A stretch of 64,000 nt of DNA from Pseudomonas japonica. GTDB taxonomy: Bacteria; Pseudomonadota; Gammaproteobacteria; Pseudomonadales; Pseudomonadaceae. The translations under genes were made by a program, and so were the position numbers. The stretch covers positions 186,001 to 250,000 of the forward strand of contig NZ_FZOL01000003.1 of assembly GCF_900188455.1 (NCBI RefSeq), in the 5' to 3' direction. Positions within the stretch are counted from its first letter, which is position 1; every line of letters begins with the position of its first letter. Of the stretch, positions 11,027-19,224 are shown one piece after another. A model generated the notes under the pieces. The model made no database searches and was not told the origin of the DNA. It worked only from the letters and a program-made list of their open reading frames with translations.

Positions 11027-11308
11027 TCAGTCCTGACGGCTGGTCACTTCCAGAAGGTGGTAACCGAACTGGGTCTTCACCGGACCCTGGACCACGTTCA
11101 GCGGTGCGCTGAACACCACGGTGTCGAATTCCTTGACCATCTGGCCCGGACCGAACGAGCCCAGGTCGCCGCCCTGGCGGCTGGATGGGCAGGTGGAGTT
11201 GGCTTTGGCGACTTCGGCGAAGTCGGCGCCGGCTTCGATCTGCGCCTTCAGTTCGTTGCACTTGTCTTCGCTGCTGACGAGGATGTGGCGGGCGGTGGCT
11301 CGGGCCAT
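11027..11308 (-). CDS. ppiC: PpiC-type parvulin peptidyl-prolyl cis-trans isomerase
   Basis: A 93-residue parvulin: TARHILVSSEDKCNEL at the start, STCPSSRQGGDLGSFGPGQM in the middle and FGYHLLEVTSRQD at the end. It is a paralogue of the gene at 767-1042, with the same CPS..GGDLG core. A cytoplasmic protein-folding role is expected. It is read toward yejA but is separated from it by the REP element, so it is probably its own unit. The upstream side abuts the lux-box region of the divergent halovibrin-like genes. Confidence 0.88.
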   Translation of the reverse strand: MARATARHILVSSEDKCNELKAQIEAGADFAEVAKANSTCPSSRQGGDLGSFGPGQMVKEFDTVVFSAPLNVVQGPVKTQFGYHLLEVTSRQD

Positions 11309-11392
11309 GGGGAAACTCCTGAGTTAGAAAAGCCAGAGCCTACCGTAATTGCCTGGGGAATTCTCCTCAAAATCCGTAGGCAGACTGCTGCT

Positions 11393-11412
11393 ACCTGATA
11401 TTTCTGCCAGTT
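11393..11412 (+). promoter_or_regulatory. lux-box-like dyad upstream of the halovibrin-like genes
   Basis: The core CTGATATTTCTGCCAG has the CT-N12-AG form of LuxR-type binding sites. It lies 64 bp before the ATG at 11477. Near-identical sites precede 30145, 54986 and 56540, and the bases just after the site (TTGTGC) are also shared. Confidence 0.6.
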
Positions 11413-11476
11413 GTGCGATATGGCCTCTCGGCTCTTCAATTCTCCCTGAGCCCTCAGGGCGATCGAGGAAGCCATC

Positions 11477-12808
11477 ATGCTTCGCCTGTTCCTGCGTCTG
11501 TCTCTCCTGCTGTTGTGCCTGACGGGCGCTCGGGGCTGGGCCCTGACCGGGCCGGAAACCGCGGTGCAACTCAACCAGCGCTGGGCGGCGATGCCGGTGC
11601 AGTGCGTCGGCGGCAAGCCGCCCTATGCCTGCAGCGGGGTGCTGGTGCTGCCCATGGCCGAGGAACATCCGCGGCCTTTCTGGCATCACGACGCGGAGGC
11701 GGCGGCACGCGGTTCCGAGCGTTTTCTGTTTCTGCGCCGGGACAGCGGTGTGCAGCCACCGGGCACGACCGGCTACATCCTCCACGATCATTACACCGCC
11801 ATCGGCCAGGGCAAGCCGTATCAGGTGGTCACCGAGGACGCGCCGACACCCGGCGAAATGCTTGTGCGCAACTGGGCCGAGGACGCGCCGCAAGCGCTCG
11901 CGGTCCAGGCGCTGTACTACGACAACACCCGACCCGACAGCCTGCTGCTGGCGCAGCGTGGGCAGCGCGACTGGTTCGAGGCCACCGGCGAATGGCTGCC
12001 GCTGGTGCGTTACGCCTCCGACGGCGGTCATGTGGCGTTCGGCTTCAGCCAGCAGGAGCAGTTGTACAACGGCTATCAGGTCGCGCAACGGCTGAATGCG
12101 CGCTATGCCAATACCGCGCCCTGCAGCGACGGCCGCTCGGGCTATTACTGCAGCGGCGTGTTCGTGCGCACGGTGGACATGGGCAACTACAGCTTCCGTA
12201 TCTGGAACCCCAGCCCGAACTCGATACGCATCAATGGCGTTTCGTTCAGCTACCTGCGCCAGGATGTGCCCGGGGTGACCTGGCTGGTCTATTCGAAGGG
12301 CTACGTCATTCGCCAGCTGTCGGCGCCTGCGTCAACACCTTTCACGCTCGATTGCATGTACCCGGAAGATGGCGCCACGGCGGTGGCAACGGAGGGTGGC
12401 GCCTGCACCTACCTGAACACCTGCGCCCAGTTGGGCATCACGACCCTGGACGCCTGGCGGGCACGCTATGAGAGCCAGGACATGCACCGCAAGAGCTGTT
12501 CGCTGGGCACATCGCCCGCCGATTTCGAACTGATGCGTGCGATTCGCGCCAATGTCCCGCGCCTGGACCAGTGGAACGAGGCCATGATGCTGGCCTGGCC
12601 GCAGGACAGCGGCGACGGCTTGCCGATCGAGGCGTTCGTACACAGTGACATTTCCATCTATGAACACAGTGGTCTGGTGGATGCGCAGTACATCCAGAAG
12701 GACTTCCTGAAGCACACCGGGCGCTATCTGCCGCTGCTGAAGATCGACCTCAATGCGGCTGACGGTCGTCTGTTCACCTATACGCCTGCCGAACAGAATC
12801 TGGAGTGA
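11477..12808 (+). CDS. Secreted halovibrin-like (HvnA-type) protein, copy 1
   Basis: A 443-residue protein with a clear signal peptide (MLRLFLRLSLLLLCLTGARGWA). The mature part contains two related blocks: LNQRWAAMPVQC..YACSGV near residue 32 and LNARYANTAPC..YYCSGV near residue 207. Each ends in a Cys-Ser-Gly-Val motif, which suggests internal duplication. WNPSPNSIRINGVSFSY and a C-terminal WNEAMMLAWPQ / LPIEAF segment follow. These features match my recollection of proteins annotated as halovibrin HvnA in Pseudomonas; Vibrio halovibrin was reported as a secreted ADP-ribosyltransferase. No catalytic residues were verified, so activity is not claimed. Several cysteines suggest disulfides in the periplasm or outside. 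It is first in a two-gene operon with a paralogue. Confidence 0.6.
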   Translation: MLRLFLRLSLLLLCLTGARGWALTGPETAVQLNQRWAAMPVQCVGGKPPYACSGVLVLPMAEEHPRPFWHHDAEAAARGSERFLFLRRDSGVQPPGTTGYILHDHYTAIGQGKPYQVVTEDAPTPGEMLVRNWAEDAPQALAVQALYYDNTRPDSLLLAQRGQRDWFEATGEWLPLVRYASDGGHVAFGFSQQEQLYNGYQVAQRLNARYANTAPCSDGRSGYYCSGVFVRTVDMGNYSFRIWNPSPNSIRINGVSFSYLRQDVPGVTWLVYSKGYVIRQLSAPASTPFTLDCMYPEDGATAVATEGGACTYLNTCAQLGITTLDAWRARYESQDMHRKSCSLGTSPADFELMRAIRANVPRLDQWNEAMMLAWPQDSGDGLPIEAFVHSDISIYEHSGLVDAQYIQKDFLKHTGRYLPLLKIDLNAADGRLFTYTPAEQNLE

Positions 12809-12836
12809 GACGGCGGCCTGAACCGAGGGATCCAAC

Positions 12837-14162
12837 ATGTTCCAACTCCTTCTGCGCCTGAGCATCGCCGTACTGCTGGCAGTGTCCTGCGCCCCGAGCT
12901 GGGCCTTGAGCGGTCCGGAAACCGCCGCGCAACTCAACCAGCGCCTGGCCGCGACGCCGGCGCAGTGCGTCGGCGGCAAGCCGCCGTACTCCTGCAGTGG
13001 CGTGCTGGTGCTGCCCATGCTGGACGAACACCCGCAACCGTTCTGGCAGCACGGCGGCGAAGCGCAGGAACGGGGTTCGGAGCGTTTCTATTTTCTGCGC
13101 AAGGACGGTTACGCGGGGGTATTGCCGGCCGATGTCGGCTTTCTTCTGCAAGACCGCTTCACGGCAACGGGGCAGGGCAAGCCCTACGAGGTGATCGCCG
13201 ACGACAGCGCCACCTCCGGGGAAGTCCTGGTCGGCAACTGGGCCGAGGACGCCCCGGACAAACTCGCGGTACAGGCCCTGTATTACGACAGCAGCGCCAC
13301 AGATGCCCTGCTGCGGGCGCAAAGGGGTCAGCTGGAGTACTTCAAGGCCACCGACACCTGGCTGCCCCTGGTGCGTCTGGTCCGTGGCGAGGGTGATGTC
13401 GCGTTCGGTTTCAGCCAGCAGGAGCAGTTGTACAACGGCTATCAGGTCGCGGCGCGGCTCAACGCCCGCTATGCCGACCCCGCCACCGGTTGTCGCGAAG
13501 GGCGCGCTGGCTATTACTGCAGCGGGATACTGCTGCGCACGGTGGGCGACGGCGATTTTCACGCCTGGAATCCCAGCCCGAACGCGATCCGCATCGACGG
13601 TGTGTCCTTCAGCTACTTTCGCGGCGACGACAATGCCGACAAGCTGGTGTACTCCAAGGGCTATGTCATTCGCGAACTGGCCGCGCCGGCACCGACGCCG
13701 TTCGAGCCGTTGTGCGTGTACCCCGTCGATGGCGCCATAGGCAACGCACCCGACCGCGGCGCCTGCACCTTGCGCGACACCTGTCAGGCCCTTGGTGTGA
13801 ATACCCTGGCCGACTGGACGCAACGCTACGCAGCCACCCCGCGCGACGGTTGCTCCCTCGGTCTGTCGGCGGACGATTTGCAACTGCTCCTGGATATCCG
13901 CAGCCAGACCCGCGAAATCGACCCGTGGACCGAGGTCGTGATGCGGCCCTGGCCGCAGAATATCGGTGAGCAATTGCCGATCGAAGCGATCGTCTATGGT
14001 CACTCCTCGTTCTACGAAGGAGAAGGCGGCGATGGCGGCCGGCATATCCAGCTGGACTATTTACAGCAGACCGGGCGCTACCTGCCCCTGCTGGAGACCA
14101 ATCTGGGCAATGGCAATCTCCAGCCTTTCAGCTACAACCCCGACGATCAGGGCCTGCCGTGA
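12837..14162 (+). CDS. Secreted halovibrin-like (HvnA-type) protein, copy 2
   Basis: A 441-residue paralogue of the preceding gene, aligned over its whole length. It has a signal peptide (MFQLLLRLSIAVLLAVSCAPSWA), the same two CSGV blocks (LNQRLAATPAQC..YSCSGV and LNARYADPATGC..YYCSGI), HAWNPSPNAIRIDGVSFSY and the C-terminal LPIEAIVYG. It begins 28 bp after copy 1 ends, with no promoter or terminator between, so the pair is one transcript under the lux-box-like site at 11393. Functional assignment is as tentative as for copy 1. Confidence 0.6.
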   Translation: MFQLLLRLSIAVLLAVSCAPSWALSGPETAAQLNQRLAATPAQCVGGKPPYSCSGVLVLPMLDEHPQPFWQHGGEAQERGSERFYFLRKDGYAGVLPADVGFLLQDRFTATGQGKPYEVIADDSATSGEVLVGNWAEDAPDKLAVQALYYDSSATDALLRAQRGQLEYFKATDTWLPLVRLVRGEGDVAFGFSQQEQLYNGYQVAARLNARYADPATGCREGRAGYYCSGILLRTVGDGDFHAWNPSPNAIRIDGVSFSYFRGDDNADKLVYSKGYVIRELAAPAPTPFEPLCVYPVDGAIGNAPDRGACTLRDTCQALGVNTLADWTQRYAATPRDGCSLGLSADDLQLLLDIRSQTREIDPWTEVVMRPWPQNIGEQLPIEAIVYGHSSFYEGEGGDGGRHIQLDYLQQTGRYLPLLETNLGNGNLQPFSYNPDDQGLP

Positions 14163-14230
14163 CGACAGGCCCTGACCGGTCTCGACTCGGCATGGGTATC
14201 TACACTGAACGCCTGACAGTAAATCGCGCC

Positions 14231-14565
14231 AGGACCGCCAGGTGTTCGCCTCAACATGTGCAGTGCCCTCCAGATCGAGCGCCGCCCGCGCGGCGCATCG
14301 CGGGCAATGCCCGCTCCCACATCGGTTGCAACGTGCCATGGCCTGTTGGATTTGAGTTGTCAGCCTTTGTTTTTTCGGCGATGCATCGCGGGGAGGCTGT
14401 TGGGTTCGACTCGGTATCGAGTCGAACCAACAAGGCGGTCAACCATGGCCTGTCAGGCATAGGTACGTTGCAACCGATGTGGGAGCGGGCGTTGCCCGCG
14501 ATGCGCCGCGCGGGCGGCGCTCGATCTTCAGGGCGCTGCAAGACTCAAGACAGGCACCTGGCGGC
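14231..14565. repeat. Long palindromic element, copy 1
   Basis: Two arms of about 110 bp in inverted orientation (roughly 14231-14340 and 14450-14565) share ATCGAGCGCCGCCCGCGCGG and a Pseudomonas REP-like segment (GTGGGAGCGGGC). The core holds a perfect palindrome GGTTCGACTCG-GTAT-CGAGTCGAACC at 14403-14428. No coding frame in it looks real. It fills the 457-bp gap between the halovibrin-like genes and the DAHP synthase gene. Related copies are at 40945, 48371 and 54563. Confidence 0.85.
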
Positions 14566-14619
14566 CTTGATGCGGTCCCCCCGCAAGCCTTCAAAGATGT
14601 GTAGATATCCATGCTCGAC

Positions 14620-15702
14620 TCAGGCCAGCCGAACCTGCGCGCGCAGGGCCTGCGCCGCCTCCACCAGCATCGCCTCGGTGCCCGTCCAGCCCAGGCAGCC
14701 ATCGGTGATCGACACGCCGTATTTCAGCGCGCCCTTGCCCAGGGCCTGGCAACCATCGAACAGGTGGCTCTCGATCATCACCCCCACCAGCGAGCGGTCA
14801 CCGCCGACACGCTGTTCGATCACATCGCGCAGTACCGCCGGCTGCCTGAGCGGATCCTTGCCGCTGTTGGCATGGCTGCAATCGACCATGATCCGTGCCG
14901 GGATTCCGCCCTTGGCCAGGCCCTGGCGTGCCTGTTCGACACTGGCCGCGTCATGGTTCGGACCTTTATGGCCGCCGCGCAGGACCAGATGGGTGTCCGG
15001 GTTGCCGAGGGTCTCGACGATCGCCGGGTGGCCCTGGGCATCGAGGCCGAAGTGGCGGTGCGGGTGGGCGGCGCTGCGGATCGCGTCGCAGGCGATGCCG
15101 ACACCGCCGTCGGTGCCGTTCTTGAAGCCCACCGGCAGGCCCAGGCCGCTGACCATCTCGCGGTGGATCTGCGATTCCGTGGTCCGCGCGCCGATCGCCG
15201 CCCAGCTCAGCACATCGTCGAAGTAGCCGGCGGCCATGGGTTGCAGCAATTCGGTGGCCACCGGCAGGCCGAGGCGCAGCATGTCCAGCATCAGTTGCCG
15301 GGACAGGCGCAGACCGCCGTGCATGTCGTCGCTGCCGTCCAGCTTCGGGTCGTAGGCCAGGCCTTTCCAGCCGACGGTGGTGCGCGGCTTCTCGACGTAG
15401 GCGCGCATCACCAGCAACAGTTGATCGCCGACCTGGCGCGACAGCGCGGCAAGGCGCTCGGCGTATTCCAGGGCGGAACGCGGATCGTGCAGGGAGCAGG
15501 GGCCGACGATGACCAGCAGGCGCGGGTCGTGACCGTCGAGAATGTGCTTCACCGCCTGGCGGTGCTGCTGGACCTGGGTGGCAAGGGCGGTGGACAGCGG
15601 CAACTGCTGCTTGAGTTGCACGGGGCTGGGCAGACGCAGGCTGACGGAGGTGTTGGCCGCGGCGGTGGTGTTCAGTGGCAGTGCCTGGGTGGTCGCTTGC
15701 AT
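14620..15702 (-). CDS. aroF: 3-deoxy-7-phosphoheptulonate (DAHP) synthase, type I
   Basis: A 360-residue class I DAHP synthase joining phosphoenolpyruvate and erythrose 4-phosphate in the first step of aromatic amino acid synthesis. It shows IVGPCSLHDP near residue 90, RAYVEKPRTTVGWKGL near 120, GFKNGTDG near 210, the metal-binding VDCSHANSGK near 270 and GVMIESHL near 310. The feedback specificity (Tyr, Phe or Trp) cannot be read with confidence, so the symbol is generic. Upstream lies a leader with two aromatic-rich small ORFs and an intrinsic terminator (15754-16149), indicating control by transcription attenuation. Confidence 0.9.
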   Translation of the reverse strand: MQATTQALPLNTTAAANTSVSLRLPSPVQLKQQLPLSTALATQVQQHRQAVKHILDGHDPRLLVIVGPCSLHDPRSALEYAERLAALSRQVGDQLLLVMRAYVEKPRTTVGWKGLAYDPKLDGSDDMHGGLRLSRQLMLDMLRLGLPVATELLQPMAAGYFDDVLSWAAIGARTTESQIHREMVSGLGLPVGFKNGTDGGVGIACDAIRSAAHPHRHFGLDAQGHPAIVETLGNPDTHLVLRGGHKGPNHDAASVEQARQGLAKGGIPARIMVDCSHANSGKDPLRQPAVLRDVIEQRVGGDRSLVGVMIESHLFDGCQALGKGALKYGVSITDGCLGWTGTEAMLVEAAQALRAQVRLA

Positions 15703-15753
15703 GTTCGGGATTCCCTGGGCGGAAGGCGGGTGTTCGGTCCCGCGCCTTCGGCC

Positions 15754-15894
15754 CTATCGTTGTGTTCGACAGATACGTGTGAGTGCTTGATCGCCACCTG
15801 TTGCGGACCGGTCGGAGGCGGCAGGCTGGCCCGACAGGCAGTGGCTAAATCGCCAGGCAGAGGGTTGGTAGCGGTAGCAGGTGGCGTAGTTCAT
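15754..15894 (-). CDS. Second small leader ORF upstream of DAHP synthase, aromatic-rich start
   Basis: A 46-codon frame starting ATG 15894, with GAGG well placed 8 bases upstream. It reads MNYATCYRYQPSAWRFSHCL and then a less biased tail. Three Tyr, one Trp and one Phe lie within the first 16 residues. It begins after the terminator at 15932-15971 and ends 51 bp before the DAHP synthase start, with a GC-rich hairpin (GAAGGCG..CGCCTTC) in between. It could couple translation of aromatic codons to access of the DAHP synthase ribosome-binding site. That is inference; it may also be a relic of a duplicated leader, since FSH follows the aromatic run in both ORFs. Confidence 0.5.
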   Translation of the reverse strand: MNYATCYRYQPSAWRFSHCLSGQPAASDRSATGGDQALTRICRTQR

Positions 15895-15931
15895 GGGTCG
15901 ATTCCTCAGTGATGTCAGTGGCAACGGGCCG

Positions 15932-15971
15932 GAAAAACAAAACCCCCGGAGGGCTGGGCCGTCCGGGGGTT
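15932..15971 (-). terminator. Intrinsic terminator / attenuator in the DAHP synthase leader
   Basis: On the minus strand the arm CCCCCGGA pairs with TCCGGGGG (plus 15943-15969), followed by TTTTGTTTTT. An upstream GGGCCG (plus 15991-15996) can pair with CGGCCC inside the first arm (plus 15956-15961) and so could act as an antiterminator. It lies 50 bp after the stop of the leader peptide at 16021-16149 and before the gene, as expected for amino-acid attenuation. Confidence 0.8.
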
Positions 15972-16020
15972 CGAGAGTTCTCGTGTACGGCGGCCCTGTT
16001 TGTGGGCGCCGGTGTGGGTA

Positions 16021-16149
16021 TCAGCGGCGCCTGTGGCTAAACCAATACCCGAAGTAATACGGAGCGCTTGCGCCGCGCACAGTCACGCCGGCCACGGCGC
16101 GCGCGAGGCGTGCGGTGTGTTGTGCGTGGATGTGGGTGGCGTGTTGCAT
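16021..16149 (-). CDS. Aromatic leader peptide of the DAHP synthase attenuator
   Basis: A 42-residue ORF, ATG at 16149, with GGAG 7 bases upstream. It starts MQHATHIHAQHTARLARAV and near its end reads YYFGYWF followed by SHRRR and a stop. Six of seven consecutive codons encode Tyr, Phe or Trp, just ahead of the terminator at 15932-15971. This is the classic layout of an amino-acid-responsive leader: stalling at the aromatic run when charged tRNA is short would favour the antiterminator. Three histidines near the start are probably incidental. Which of the three amino acids dominates cannot be told. Confidence 0.75.
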   Translation of the reverse strand: MQHATHIHAQHTARLARAVAGVTVRGASAPYYFGYWFSHRRR

Positions 16150-16236
16150 GGCGTGCTCCAGTCGAATGCGTTCGAGCTTACTTCAGCGTAACGATGTGTT
16201 TCAAGGATTGATTTCAATCGAAACGATCGATTCGCC

Positions 16237-16902
16237 CTATCGACGCAGGTAGGCGGTGAAGTCGATGTCCCCGGCGCTGAGGATCGCCTGCACGCGGTTG
16301 TGCACGTTGAGCTTGCGCAGGATCGCCGAGACGTGGGCCTTGACCGTGGTTTCGGCGATGTCGAGGTTGTAGGCGATCTGCTTGTTGGACTCGCCCTTGG
16401 TCATCCGCTCCAGTACCAGCAACTGCTTGCGGGTCAGCGCCTGCAGCAGTTCCGGGGCGAAGCCCTGGGGCTCGCTCTGGCTGCGCCGGGTGCCGCTTTT
16501 CTGGGTGCGGATGATGTCCGGCGGCAGGTAGACGTTGCCGTTGAGGATCTGCTCGATGGCCTCGGTCATCTGCGAACGCGGCGAGGACTTGGTGATGAAG
16601 CCCACCGCGCCGTAGGTGATGGCCTGCAGGACGATCTGTTTGTCCTGCTCGGCGGAAACGATCACCACCGGGATGGTCGGTGCCTCGTTGCGCAGGTTGA
16701 TCAGGCCGCCGAGGCCGTGCATGCCGGGCATGTTCAGATCGAGCAGGATGAGGTCGAGGTCGTCGTGCTCGCCGGTCAGCGCCAGGGCGCTGTCGAGGTC
16801 GGCGGTCTCCATCACTTCACTGCCCGGGAAACCATCGCTGATGACGTTATGGATTGCTTCGCGAAACAGCGGATGGTCGTCGGCGATCAGAATCTTGTAC
16901 AT
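16237..16902 (-). CDS. erbR: LuxR/NarL-type response regulator of ethanol oxidation (ErbR/AgmR-like)
   Basis: A 221-residue response regulator. The receiver domain occupies residues 1-120, with acidic residues DD at 8-9, the phospho-acceptor Asp in [13 protein letters not shown] near residue 55, and FITKSS with the conserved Lys near 105. The C-terminal helix-turn-helix reads [22 protein letters not shown]. It closely resembles AgmR/ErbR of P. aeruginosa (PedR1 in P. putida), which controls PQQ-dependent alcohol oxidation genes. The location next to exaA fits. A partner kinase is not in the window. Confidence 0.88.
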   Translation of the reverse strand: MYKILIADDHPLFREAIHNVISDGFPGSEVMETADLDSALALTGEHDDLDLILLDLNMPGMHGLGGLINLRNEAPTIPVVIVSAEQDKQIVLQAITYGAVGFITKSSPRSQMTEAIEQILNGNVYLPPDIIRTQKSGTRRSQSEPQGFAPELLQALTRKQLLVLERMTKGESNKQIAYNLDIAETTVKAHVSAILRKLNVHNRVQAILSAGDIDFTAYLRR

Positions 16903-16943
16903 GGCTTTGCACCTTATTGTTTTGGGCGGTGACCACAGGGAAA

Positions 16944-17501
16944 TCAGGGAAACACCTCGGGGCTGGCGGCGACCACGGGCAGGCCGGCGGCCTCCCAGGC
17001 ATCCAGGCCATCACGGTACCAGTACAGCCGTGTATAGCCCAGCGCGGTGGCACGGCGCACGGCGTTCCAGCTCAGCCAGCAGTCGGAGCGGCAGTAGAAG
17101 ACGATGGCACGCTGGTGGTCGCCGCCGCTGAGGCGTTCGAGATGGCGGCTGAAATACCCGGCCCATTGCGCGTCGAGCTGGCCATCGCCGGTGTTCGGCA
17201 GCCAGTGGCTGCCGGGCAGGTTGGCGTGGGCTTCGCTGTCGATGAACTGGCCGTTGAGCCAGGGGCGCTTGTACACGTCGATCAGCAGCGCCTGGTCCTT
17301 GGCCAGGGCCTGGACCTGGGCCGTGTCGACGGTCTGGGCCACCTCGGCACTGGCCGGGGTGGGGCTGCGGTACAGCGTGGCGCGGTAGCCGTCGGCGGAG
17401 AACAGCGGAGTCTCGGCCAGGGCTGTAGTGGCGAGCAGGCCGGACAGGGTCAGGCCGAGGAGGACGGACAGGGCGCGAGGCAGCATGATCGACAGTCTCA
17501 T
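16944..17501 (-). CDS. Periplasmic rhodanese-like protein associated with PQQ-dependent catabolism
   Basis: A 185-residue protein with a signal peptide ([29 protein letters not shown]) and a rhodanese-like fold. The region [19 protein letters not shown] carries a Cys-X3-Cys-Trp motif typical of the PQQ-dependent catabolism-associated CXXCW family. The protein probably acts in the periplasm with the quinoprotein dehydrogenase; the exact role is unknown. ATG 17501 was chosen because the signal peptide follows directly. It is divergent from the second response regulator (about 150 bp shared control region) and reads toward erbR, 41 bp away. Confidence 0.8.
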   Translation of the reverse strand: MRLSIMLPRALSVLLGLTLSGLLATTALAETPLFSADGYRATLYRSPTPASAEVAQTVDTAQVQALAKDQALLIDVYKRPWLNGQFIDSEAHANLPGSHWLPNTGDGQLDAQWAGYFSRHLERLSGGDHQRAIVFYCRSDCWLSWNAVRRATALGYTRLYWYRDGLDAWEAAGLPVVAASPEVFP

Positions 17502-17652
17502 TTTTGTTATGCCGTTATTACAGGTCAGTCGCATGGCTTTGTGAATGCGACCATCGACAGCAAAAGCGCTACCAAAGTAGTAGGCGGGGCGGCCGGCGAG
17601 CGCTCTAGCATGGGGCATGGCGATAACATCGATAACAATGAGAACGACGCCG

Positions 17653-18285
17653 ATGGACATTCTGCTGGTCGACGACCACCCCATGATGCGCCTGGGCCTG
17701 AGTGCGGCCCTGAGCGGTGAACTGCCCGTGCGCGAAGCCGCCAGCGGCGAGGAAGCCTTGCTGCGGGTTCAGGAGCAGGTGCCCGGGCTGGTCCTGATGG
17801 ACTTCGACCTGCCCGGCATCAGCGGCCTGGAAACCACCCGCCGTCTGCGTCAGCGCCTGCCGCAGTTGCGTGTGCTGTTCTTCAGCGAGCACACCGAGCT
17901 GGGTCTGGTGCGCCAGGCGCTGGATGCCGGGGCCTGTGGCTTTCTGTCCAAGGCGGTGGCGGCGCCCACGCTGCTCGAAGCGGTGCGCCGGGTGTTGGCC
18001 GGGCATGCCTATATCGAGCAGGCCCTGGCCACGCAACTGGCGACCCAGCCGCACCGCGCCGAGGACAAGGACGCTCGGCTCAACGGCCTGACCCAGCGCG
18101 AAACCGAAATCTTCCTGATGCTGGCCAAGGGCACCTCGATGCGCATGATCGCCGAGCATCTGTGCCTGAGCGGCAAGACCGTGTCCAACTACCTGACGCT
18201 GCTCAAGAGCAAACTGCAGGTCAGTTCCCATGCCGAGCTGGTTCATCTGGCGATCGAGACGGGGTTGTTGCGCATAGCAGCCTGA
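17653..18285 (+). CDS. exaE: LuxR/NarL-type response regulator (ExaE-like)
   Basis: A 210-residue response regulator. The receiver domain starts MDILLVDDHPMMRLG, with the phospho-Asp in LVLMDFDLPGISG near residue 54. A C-terminal LuxR helix-turn-helix reads LTQRETEIFLMLAKGTSMRMIA. It resembles ExaE/PedR2, which activates the quinoprotein ethanol dehydrogenase promoter with the sensor kinase ExaD/PedS2. No kinase gene is present here. In-frame ATGs at 17617 and 17638 would add 12 or 5 residues; 17653 is preferred because the receiver fold begins there, although none of the three has a convincing ribosome-binding site. Confidence 0.82.
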   Translation: MDILLVDDHPMMRLGLSAALSGELPVREAASGEEALLRVQEQVPGLVLMDFDLPGISGLETTRRLRQRLPQLRVLFFSEHTELGLVRQALDAGACGFLSKAVAAPTLLEAVRRVLAGHAYIEQALATQLATQPHRAEDKDARLNGLTQRETEIFLMLAKGTSMRMIAEHLCLSGKTVSNYLTLLKSKLQVSSHAELVHLAIETGLLRIAA

Positions 18286-18303
18286 CCATTGCCTCCCTGC
18301 CTC

Positions 18304-18416
18304 CGTAGGAGCGCGGCTTGCCCGCGAAAGGACCGCAAAGCGGTCCCCATGCCCACTCGTGTCGGGTAACGGGGACCGCTCTGCGGTCCTTTCGCGGGCA
18401 AGCCGCGCTCCTACGA
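18304..18416. repeat. REP pair (two inverted REP halves)
   Basis: GTAGGAGCGCGGCTTGCCCG at 18305-18324 and its inverse ending CGCTCCTAC at 18413 flank a spacer that itself contains a GGACCGC hairpin. The arms are about 45 bp and almost perfect. It lies between the convergent exaE-like and pentapeptide-repeat genes, where it may act as a transcription end. Confidence 0.88.
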
Positions 18417-18437
18417 GGGACTCAGGAACGCGATGGG

Positions 18438-19091
18438 CTAGTCCCAGGTCTTCGGGCAACCCTTGCAGCCTTCCATGTTGGCATCCTGGAAATTCGCATA
18501 ATGCTTGCGGGTTCCGCGCAGATCGGCATTTTCCAGATTGCTTTCGCCGAACTTGGCTTCCTGCAGGTTGGCATCGGCCAGGTTCGCGCCCAGCAGGTCG
18601 GCGCGGCTCAGCCAGGTCATTTCCAGGTCCGCGGCCTGCAGGTTGCTGTTATGCAGCTTGGCCCCGGACAACTTGGCGAACTCCAGGTAGGCGGCACTGA
18701 GGTTGGCATCGTTGAACTTCGCGCCCTGGGCGAACATGCCCCAGGCCTGGGCGGCGACCAGGTTGGCGCCGGTGAGATCGGCGATGCGCAGGTTGGCCTG
18801 CTGCAGGCTCGCGCGGTTGAGCACTGCACCCTGCAACTGGGCTTTTTCCAGGTTGGCCAGGTCGAGGTTGGCATGGCGCAGGTTGGCATTCTTCAGGTTG
18901 GCGCCGGCCAGGTTCATCTTGCGCATGTCCTGGTTGTTCAGGTCGGCGCCTTCGAGGTTGGCGTTGGGGCACTGGCTTTCCGGCTTGATCACGCAGCCAT
19001 TGACGACCAGGGGCTGGTCTTCGCCGTCGTCGGCGATGACAGCGAAGGCGGGAGTGATGGCGAGGGTGAGGAGTAGCGGGAGGTATTTCAT
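18438..19091 (-). CDS. Secreted pentapeptide-repeat protein
   Basis: A 217-residue protein with a signal peptide (MKYLPLLLTLAITPAFA). A long run of A(D/N)LXX pentapeptide repeats follows (ANLEGADLNN, AGANLKNANLRHANLDLANL and so on), which fold as a right-handed four-sided beta-helix. The start at 19091 is set by GGAG 6 bases upstream and the signal peptide; the longer open frame would read through a REP half. It ends GCKGCPKTWD, with a Cys pair. Its position between exaE and exaA suggests a periplasmic accessory of alcohol oxidation, but no function is known to me. Confidence 0.82.
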   Translation of the reverse strand: MKYLPLLLTLAITPAFAVIADDGEDQPLVVNGCVIKPESQCPNANLEGADLNNQDMRKMNLAGANLKNANLRHANLDLANLEKAQLQGAVLNRASLQQANLRIADLTGANLVAAQAWGMFAQGAKFNDANLSAAYLEFAKLSGAKLHNSNLQAADLEMTWLSRADLLGANLADANLQEAKFGESNLENADLRGTRKHYANFQDANMEGCKGCPKTWD

Positions 19092-19127
19092 GGTGGCTCC
19101 TGGGCTTGGTGTATGGCTGCCAGGGGA

Positions 19128-19171
19128 GGGGACCGCTTTGCGGTCCTTCGCAGGCAAGCCAGCTCCTACAA
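19128..19171. repeat. Single REP half
   Basis: GGACCGCTTTGCGGTCC at 19140-19147 onward is followed by TTCGCAGGCAAGCCAGCTCC and TAC, a lone REP in the orientation opposite to that at 10950. It lies between the quinoprotein dehydrogenase gene and the pentapeptide-repeat gene. Confidence 0.8.
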
Positions 19172-19224
19172 GGGGGCGCAGCAAGTGCGAAGGGGGCTGT
19201 CAGGCCCCCCTCGCTTGACTCACA

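Noticed and set aside
14194..14218. A sixth lux-box-like site (ACTGAACGCCTGACAG) after the halovibrin-like pair
   Set aside because: The CT-to-AG spacing is 11, not 12, and no gene starts downstream in a suitable position.
18304..18416. REP pairs as possible CRISPR-like repeats
   Set aside because: They are inverted, not direct, repeats without regular spacers, and match the Pseudomonas REP consensus.
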